NCBI GenBank assembly: GCA_003427395.1
Contig: BFEA01000013.1
Coordinates: 2,658,147-2,704,601, forward strand
Length of the DNA stretch: 46,455 nucleotides
Reading direction: 5' to 3'
Source: Chara braunii
Taxonomy: Eukaryota; Streptophyta; Charophyceae; Charales; Characeae
Below, in pieces: positions 40,091 to 46,455 of this stretch (its first letter is position 1; the number at the start of each line of letters is the position of its first letter). Both the position numbers and the translations under genes were made by a program. Below the pieces are notes generated by a model. That model saw only the letters and a program-made list of their open reading frames with translations. It ran no database searches and was not told the DNA's origin.

Positions 40091-41640
40091 CTACCTTGAG
40101 AGTCGACATTCTTCCTAGTGGCGGATCTGGCAGGAGAGGTTGGCGCCTGGTCGAAGCACGATCACGGTCACCATCCCAACCCATGGGAGTACAGTATGCA
40201 TGCTTTGATGCTTTGTCCATCGAGTTGTTGCTGCGTTGTAGAGGGAACTTGGACTGGCCAGTCCTAGCAGAGACGTGCACCAGACCGTTTATAAAGAACC
40301 TCTAGCAGGGATCTGTGTTATGAACCTGGTTGCTTGTTGTCAGATGACCAACACTCGCTCACTTAGACTTCTAGGTATGCCCATACATACACAAAAGGAA
40401 GGGGAGAGGATGGGATTATCACCCCGCACAGGGAGAGAGAAACACAGCGAAAGACTTAACCATGCGATATGACAGAGTACACTAAGAGTGCAATTCGCTC
40501 CAGAGAATCCTCACAACCAGTAACAAAGAAAAGCCGAGTGGATCACATCCAGAAAACAATGGAGCAAAGATAGTTCAGACACAGCATCAACACTGTTTAT
40601 TAAACTCAGAGTCTCGATTTGTCAGAATAACCCCAGAATAGTGATGCGCTGCTCAGAAATGAGCAGCGCTTCTTTCCCCAACCCTGAGTAACTGCTATCA
40701 CTACCCCTGAGTCCCTGAAACAACCAGCGCCACCCAAATACTGCCTCCAGAGGGAAGCGCCACCCTGGAACAGGGCTCTGAGGACAAGCTCCTCTCAAAG
40801 GATGAAGAAGAAGACCAGCGTCGCAGACTCTGATGATGATGAAGTGTCATAAAACTTCCCGGATGGAAATCTGCAGCAGCGTTGCCTCTCCTGACAAAGA
40901 TGATCCTTAAGGATGAAGGCTGCAGCTATGGCTGCAGCGACGTCTCTGATACCCTACTCCTGCGGAGGGTTCAGCAGGGCTCCAACTTCTCTTGCCTCCA
41001 ACAGACTTCAGATAGCCCGGATCTCTGAACAGCCCAGTGTGCTCTCAGAGAACAGCGCAGGTCCTAGCAATGGCCGACGCTTCGAAGGTCCGGCTATGTG
41101 TGTCTCCCCAACGCTGAAACTGTCACCACTCCAGTTCACGCGCTGTGCCGTTTCGATGTGCACAGTACCCACTGCCCAAAAGCCTCGAACAGGCTTCCCT
41201 AATCCTATTCAAAGTCTACTCTAGCCTAGACACGACCTAAACCGGAATGACTGGACTGACTGGTACCGTTTCAGTTCAGCCTCTAGGCCCTCTCCCTACC
41301 CGGCTATAGGCTATAGGACCAGTCTAGCAGCATAGGCCCATAGGCCCTTCTGTCCTAGTGGTAGCCCGGGTCTGCTATTCGCAGTTAGGGTAGCTGTAGG
41401 AAACTCGAGTTAGTGCGGGCCTGAAATTCTACGAATTTACAGATATGTCCTTCACGAATTTTCCTCACAGTCAGATATCTCGTTTAGCCCTCAGCCAAAC
41501 AAAATAACAAAACTAGCCTACCTATGTTACAGCCTCGGGTCGACGGGTCGCAGGCTGCAGAATTCGCAAGTCATTGCATCAGATATCTGGTTGTCATGTC
41601 TACAACGTTAAATCATTCCTGAGGACTGTGGGGGCTGTCC
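40091..41640. other. Unassigned 1.5 kb, possibly a 3' LTR of element E
   Basis: I see no supported gene. TGTTATGAACC at 40317 resembles the E LTR terminus TGTTATGTACC at 45179, which would place a minus-strand 3' LTR here, left of E protease, as expected. The rest does not align convincingly by eye, and no right-hand terminus or PPT could be fixed. Confidence 0.35.
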
Positions 41641-42141
41641 TTAAATTGCCTCTTGATCAGCCAGATCATCGGACGTAAGGCTCGTTGCACGCGAAGATAA
41701 ACAAAAGGGCAGTGCTGGCCATAAGCAGTTTCCTAGGCACAGGGGTGAGCCGATATGCACACCTTCCAGATGAAGTTTTTGAACTCCATTTGGGGAAATA
41801 AATTTCCTTGTCGCACCATAGTCTAGCAGGGCTTTCATTCTGGTTTTGTTTATTAGAGGCTTGAGTAAAATCAGATCTGATTTCACTTTCCTCTTCTCTT
41901 TTAATTGGAGATGGAGAGTATAGAGCTGATCAGACTCTTCCTCAGACAAGGGCTTGTCCAACAAAGGCTCAGTGTACGCATAAGTGTACGCATAAGTGTA
42001 CGCATACAAAGAGTCAGTTGCAGCCTGATCACAATCAGGCTTAGAGACTGATTCACCTTCAAAAGAGTGTGAATGCAGTTCAACAGGGGTGGCTGCTACC
42101 TCTGCTGGCCTGTTCAGTTTTCTGAACTGATAGTGCCCCAA
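41641..42141 (-). pseudogene. Element E aspartic protease region
   Basis: The minus-strand frame has an acidic linker with a three-fold YAYT repeat (12-bp units at about 41972-42007), then LILLKPLINKTRMKALLDYG and ATRKFISPNGVQKLHL. The active site reads D-Y-G-A, with D and G kept. The frame is in -1 relative to gag. Sequence ends at 41641 without any RT, so the element is truncated. Confidence 0.7.
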
Positions 42142-42722
42142 GTGGGGCAGTCCTTCACAAAGTGCTTCTTAGCACATTTGAGGCAAACTCCCTAGTTTTA
42201 TCTTTTCTGCCATGTCCCCTCGACAATCTTGAGATTTCTCCAAGGGAAAGTGGCAGGATCCATGGGATTAGCTGGACTGGTGTCACCCTTTGGAAGATTG
42301 GGTACTTGCGGCCCACCTGGGCGTTTGCCTGAACCCTTAGGGCTGGAGGGGCTTTGGGGCTGAAACTGACTTTTGCCTTTCATCAGGCTGATCAGAGTTT
42401 GACCCAACAACAGAGCAGCCTGATCTGGTGTGGCGTCTGCATCTAGACCAGCTGAGGGAACAGATCCTCCCTGGTCAGAGCTTGCAGAGTCATCATCAGA
42501 TCCTGCAGCATACGATCCTCCCTTTCCCTTTCTCCTGTTCTGGGAAGAGGAGCTGCTTCCCCTCTGAGAAGAGGTCTGGAGATGGACTGTGGCCTCCATG
42601 TCTAGAGCTGCCCTGCCAAAAGACCTCCAGTCTTTGTGGCCTGCAGTAAACAGGGCCTTGGGATATGTCTCTGGAGCAGCCCTGACAAACCATGCCAACT
42701 TACCTTGCTCAGACATTTCCAA
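42110..42722 (-). pseudogene. Element E gag C-terminal part with knuckle
   Basis: An S/G/P-rich region follows capsid-like residues (KLAWFVRAAPETYPKAL). After TWQKR come two in-frame stops (TAA and TAG, about 42194-42202), then GVCLKCAKKHFVKDCPTWG. The knuckle spacing is C-x2-C-x3-H-x4-C, one residue shorter than the usual x4. The gag frame ends at TGA, with pol overlapping in the -1 frame. Confidence 0.7.
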
Positions 42723-42778
42723 ACCAAGTGTGGAGGTTATCCTGCTCAGACATTTCCAAACCAGGTGCGGAGGTTAGT
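42705..42778. repeat. 37-bp tandem duplication in element E gag
   Basis: GCTCAGACATTTCCAAACCA occurs at 42707 and 42744. The 37-bp period shifts the frame and breaks the capsid from the gag C-terminal part. Confidence 0.9.
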
Positions 42779-43735
42779 TTCTCCCACTCTGCATAGAGCT
42801 TGCAGAGTGATCCACGCCACTTACTTTGGCCTAATCTCACGGGCCTTTTCCTTATCTGCAAACCTGGTTTCTAGACCCTGAAAAAATGGCATTCAGACCA
42901 ACTACAGCAATCCAATCATCCAGCTGCTTCTGAGTGTTGCTGGCCTCGGAAGTTGCCGCACTTTAGTGCGGCCACTGTCAGGAGGGCCACCTCTGGACAG
43001 GTATAGCCCCTAAGGTAGGACCTCGTCTGGGCTATCCAGTTTGAGACGTCCACTTTGGGGTCTTCCCTAGTGAACTTCTCAGGCTGGGCCATCTTGGGAA
43101 ATTGCAGTTTCTGCTGCACAGTGCTGGAAATCGGTTCCCCTATGGGCACAGTCCTAGAGACCTGCGCCACCTTCTCTTTTGGAGGAGGCGGTGGATTCTT
43201 GGGGGCGCCAGGACGGGATGATTGTGGTGTGGGTGCCGGAGGGGGGCCAAGAGGAGGAGGGACAGTGGGGTGAGGAGAGGGTACAGGAGTAGGAGGAAAA
43301 TGCCTGAAGAACGCTGAGGATAACTTTTTGAGCTTGCTGTCAATAGATGACAGTCGGGGCTCAACTGCTGAGATCGGTTCATCCCAGGATGTGAAAATAT
43401 CCCGGTTGTGAGCTGATTCCAAGATTCCACATGACATCAGCCACGTGGGCGTCAGCAGGGATCTTGGCAATAGTGTCCAGCAGCTTAGATCTTCTGGCTG
43501 TTGGTTCTCCTCTCCTAGATGCCTCCGCCTTCTCCCTCTTTAATCTCTCTACTTCCCGAACTGCATCTGCAACAGCTTTTTCTGCTGCTTTCAGGTCTGC
43601 GTCCACGAGCTCTTCCTCAGTCAGGGGTTTCTGCTCTTCCCTGTCTGGCTCAGGCTTCGCAGACGTCTCCCCACCTTCAGCAGGTCCCTTAGCCTTGTAC
43701 TCAGTGGCCATAATGGTCTTCCCAGATTTTATTTG
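42779..43735 (-). pseudogene. Element E gag N-terminal and capsid region
   Basis: The start MATEYKAKGPAEGGE (ATG at 43711) leads into a charged coiled coil (KAAEKAVADAVREVERLKRE). After a frameshift near 43400-43470 the frame continues with a proline-rich linker (PPTPVPSPHPTVPPP) and capsid entry (FPKMAQPEKFTREDPKVDV, then NWIAQTRSYL). This order is typical of gypsy gag. Confidence 0.75.
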
Positions 43736-45160
43736 TCAGAAAACAAATAATAATAAAAAAATGTAATTCTAATTACTGTTCACACACAGAACACAAATAA
43801 AAAGAATTTAACTGTGCTGTTTAGTAGAAGATTAAGAAAGGTTTGGGATTTATGGCAGGTAGTGGTAATTGTCAAAAAAACATTCTGGGAGATTACAGGT
43901 TCGGGGCAACGGCCGAAACCTTCAAAAGAATGGCCACGTCTGAGCATGCAACATGATCAACAAGGCAATGATGTTTGTGATCAGGCTCGTTGTAGAGCCT
44001 TCCCAACACAGTTAGCATTCTACAGCAAGCGGGAGAAAAAACTTTTCATTGTTTCAATGCAATCAAGAAAAGAAATAAAACCGGAGCGTATTTCAATCAC
44101 CGCTGTGCAGTCTGCAAAACTTTTTTTTTTTTTTTTTAATAATAAAACAGGTCCTTATGGCCCTGGCTGCATCAGTCCGGTTCCTATTCCACCTGCAAGT
44201 CAGCAAAAAGAATTACATCATAGGACACCCTCACGCTTCCTTCCGTCTGGCCGAAGGAACACTGACCAGCATTGATTGTTCCAACCTCGCGGAGGATTGA
44301 CCGTCAGCTTGCCCTGTTTCCTTTCCATCTGCAAAACATTTCTAATTCTAATCAAAATAGGAATATCCCATTCCACTGGCGTTCTGACCTCGGATACCGA
44401 TAGGCAGTAATCAATACTAACTGACCAATTTCTGACTGCCAACTTACAGGACTGACCGACAGACGGACAATGCATTTCGGTTGCCACTCACAGAACCAGG
44501 TAGGCAATCAAAGCAGATCAGGGTCGGTGGGATGCACTTCCATTTTTTTTTTTTGAATTAGAACAGATTCAGAGAGGGGTCAGAAACCACAAGAATGGTG
44601 ACTGACGACCTATCTGACCGAGACTGCACACAGACTAACGACTGACAGACAGTGACGTATACTGACAGGGTCTGACTTCAGGTCATGCGATTTTCGGAAT
44701 GAACTCAAGTAAAACTTGATTGAAGATTTCCGGTTGGTCAACAGTGGTCCAACCACTGTTGCAGAATATCGTAAACCAGTCTGACGTCAACGTCAGACCT
44801 TCAGCGTAGATTCCCAGTCTTCCAATCAAGTAACTCGTTGAAGTAACTGCAGCAGCGACCCAGAAAGAATTCCTGTGCCGTCTGCGGGCATGGTCTGCGA
44901 CTTGAGGGTCACCCGACACTCAGGTCCACCGGGCCACTTAGGGTTGACGCAGCGGTCAACTCTGCTCTCGCCAGCTGAAACTTCCAATGAACGTTCCACC
45001 ACTCCGTATCTCTTTTTTTTTTTTTTTTTAATAGTGGTCATTCTCCCCTCGCACGCTACCTTCCACGAAATCCGTTGAAGAAAGCGGACAAGAAGTCCCT
45101 ACTCCAACCGCCGCTCAGAAAGGAGGTTGCCATTCAATTGCTCGCCGGTTGCACATGGTC
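43736..45160 (-). other. Element E 5' leader, non-coding
   Basis: 1.4 kb with no supported gene. It includes T runs at about 44121-44137, 44545-44553 and 45012-45028, and many GACTGAC-type words around 44440-44660. It ends at the PBS. Confidence 0.6.
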
Positions 45161-45178
45161 GCAGCTTGGATACCAACT
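45161..45178 (-). promoter_or_regulatory. Element E primer-binding site
   Basis: On the minus strand GTTGGTATCCAAGCTGC directly follows the LTR terminus GTACATAACA. It starts like the other PBSs (TTGGTATC) but then reads CAAGC rather than AGAGC or GGAGT. Confidence 0.65.
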
Positions 45179-45589
45179 GTTATGTACCCGATTTAACTTC
45201 CATCCACAACAAATTCACACGTCCCCATACACGCATGCAATTGCAGAGTAGACTTGAAGGAGGCAAATCCACACAAAACCGGAGAGAAGATATGCACAGT
45301 GGAAGCTCGAAATACACAGAGAATTGAAAAACGAATTTCAATTCTGTAATCCCCCCTCCTCCAATCAATCCAAAGTACTTGTTCCAAAAATCACAACCGC
45401 GCTTACAAATACCGGGAACAACCGAAAACAAGTGTTCAACGAACACCATAGATTCAAAAGCATTCAAAGTTTCTTGTTTGAAATAATCGAAACACATCAA
45501 AATGGTGCTGGCAGTACCAAACAATAGAAAGATCTCAAAACAAACGAACAGCAAGCAAACAGGCAACACAGCAGATGAAGGTTGCGGGA
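45179..45589 (-). mobile_element. 5' LTR of element E (3' part), right limit unclear
   Basis: It begins (plus strand) TGTTATGTACCCG next to the PBS. It has no coding region. From about 45590-45640 the sequence instead matches element B leader, so the LTR is interrupted or truncated there. Confidence 0.5.
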
Positions 45590-45813
45590 TAAAGTCCCGA
45601 CAACGACGACAGGGACAAAATTAGTATACATCCCGCTAGTAGCACTGCAATTCATTGCAACCCTCATCTCCTGGGTCGCCTTTCCTACTTGCCTTCGCCC
45701 TCCTCACTGCACACAATCCGCGGTCGCTCCCCCAGCTACCCACGTGCATGCCCCGCAAAAGCAGAAGATAAGTGCCAGATGAGCGCATACGTACCCCATC
45801 TCCGATACCAAAA
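45590..45813 (-). mobile_element. B-type leader fragment with PBS
   Basis: From about 45650 it aligns with 13300-13437 (CCTTCGCCCTCCTCACT and GCAGAAGA shared). The PBS region (about 45801-45810) reads TCCGATACCA on the plus strand. The left limit is approximate. Confidence 0.65.
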
Positions 45814-46045
45814 TGCAAGGAAAACGAGCGATAGCGAAATAGAGAAACCAAGCCGCAGCATACATATAAAACCAGATAGTCATGACCTCGAACCAAAAGC
45901 AGAATTGCAGCACGAAACACACCAAATAAGAGCACAGCATAGCTCACAAATGACAATGTTGAAATAGTCTCGTCATCATCATCCATGAACCAATGTCGTT
46001 CCCTTAAGTGGCGCTCGGCGCCCAGACTACAACTGGCAGATCCTT
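45814..46045 (-). mobile_element. LB-type LTR fragment
   Basis: It starts TGCAAGGAAAAC and aligns with the first 220 or so bases (plus-strand view) of the B LTR at 13438, through GGCGCCCAGACTAC and GGCAGATCC. A T run then replaces it. Confidence 0.8.
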
Positions 46046-46455
46046 TTTTTTTTTTTTTTTTTTTTTCTCTCTCAAAAAGACGGGAGCAACTTGAAATGGC
46101 AATCAATGTACACAGCATGCTCTCCGTCCTCTCTATCCCTCTCCATCTCTCCTCCCCCACTTGCAGCATGCACACGTTGTGTGGGGCAGTACTTTCTCAA
46201 CCGCAATCACAACCTAGCATTAACCGGATCTGCCAGTGCAGCCTCGTAGCCCCGTTCAACTAACTCCTCCTCAAGGGCGCATGACACGTTATCATCCATT
46301 AATACCATTATTGCAGTGTTTATTTCTCCCTTCGAAGCTGCTCACCCCCCACCCCCCCCCCCCCCCCCCCCCCTGTCTTCACCTGTTTCATAGACAACAA
46401 CAAATAAAAGAACGAAATCGTCTTCGGCATCCCTGCCCAGTGAACAACAAAGAAA
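46046..46455. other. Low-complexity and unassigned end of window
   Basis: A T run (46045-46066) and a C run (46345-46373 with one A) flank about 280 bases in which I see no gene or known element. Confidence 0.7.

Noticed and set aside
40913-41224. 103-codon plus-strand frame in the unassigned region
   Set aside because: There is no recognisable domain, the composition is biased, and it lies next to probable LTR sequence. I cannot support it as a gene.

Overview
The window is eukaryotic repeat DNA. It holds no recognisable host gene, rRNA or tRNA gene, or CRISPR array. Almost every long open frame belongs to Ty3/gypsy-type LTR retrotransposons (gag with a CCHC knuckle, aspartic protease, RT with YLDD, RNase H, integrase with HHCC and D,D-E, and a GPF/Y plus chromodomain-like tail). 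The primer-binding sites (TGGTATC-type, initiator-Met tRNA-like), chromodomain-type integrase tails and heavy CT/GA microsatellites suggest a streptophyte (plant or charophyte alga). The protein style reminds me of Chara, but that is an unverified impression.

Layout. 1-568: 3' end of a B-related LTR, its PBS and a scrap of leader. 569-7720: element A, minus strand, with 3' LTR, PPT and a decayed gag-pol. 7720-8424: AT-rich tract ending in an LTR scrap. 8425-about 14190: element B, minus strand, with LTR, PBS, gag, protease and RT/RNase H but no integrase. 14215-14882: second AT-rich tract. 14883-21619: element C, plus strand, same family as A, with 3' LTR. 21620-24621: element F, plus strand integrase, split by a solo LTR (family L1) and followed by a triplicated integrase tail. 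24622-33136: element D, minus strand, the best preserved, with L1 as its 5' LTR and a MITE-like insertion in RT. 33137-37280: two more copies of the F integrase tail, a duplicated D leader, and a third L1 LTR split by a solo LTR with a 5-bp target duplication. 37283-38551: start of an F LTR, then a B-type LTR. 38552-40090: PBS and a C-type LTR on the minus strand. 41641-45179: element E, minus strand gag-protease remnant with PBS and LTR start. 45590-46045: third B-type fragment. The last 400 bases are low-complexity or unassigned.

None of the elements is intact. Stops, frameshifts, internal duplications and truncations break every pol gene, so any movement would need proteins supplied by other copies. 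The most informative signals are: (i) a canonical -1 slippery heptamer (GGGAAAC) exactly 12 nt before the gag stop in both B and D, with pol in the -1 frame in all four elements where it can be judged; (ii) a readable order of nested insertions with target-site duplications; (iii) a 405-bp MITE-like insertion with an 8-bp target duplication; (iv) unusual LTR and leader structures (hairpin cluster, telomere-motif hairpin, U3 minisatellites); and (v) probable assembly scars at one repeated position. I see no evidence of a new non-transposon system here.
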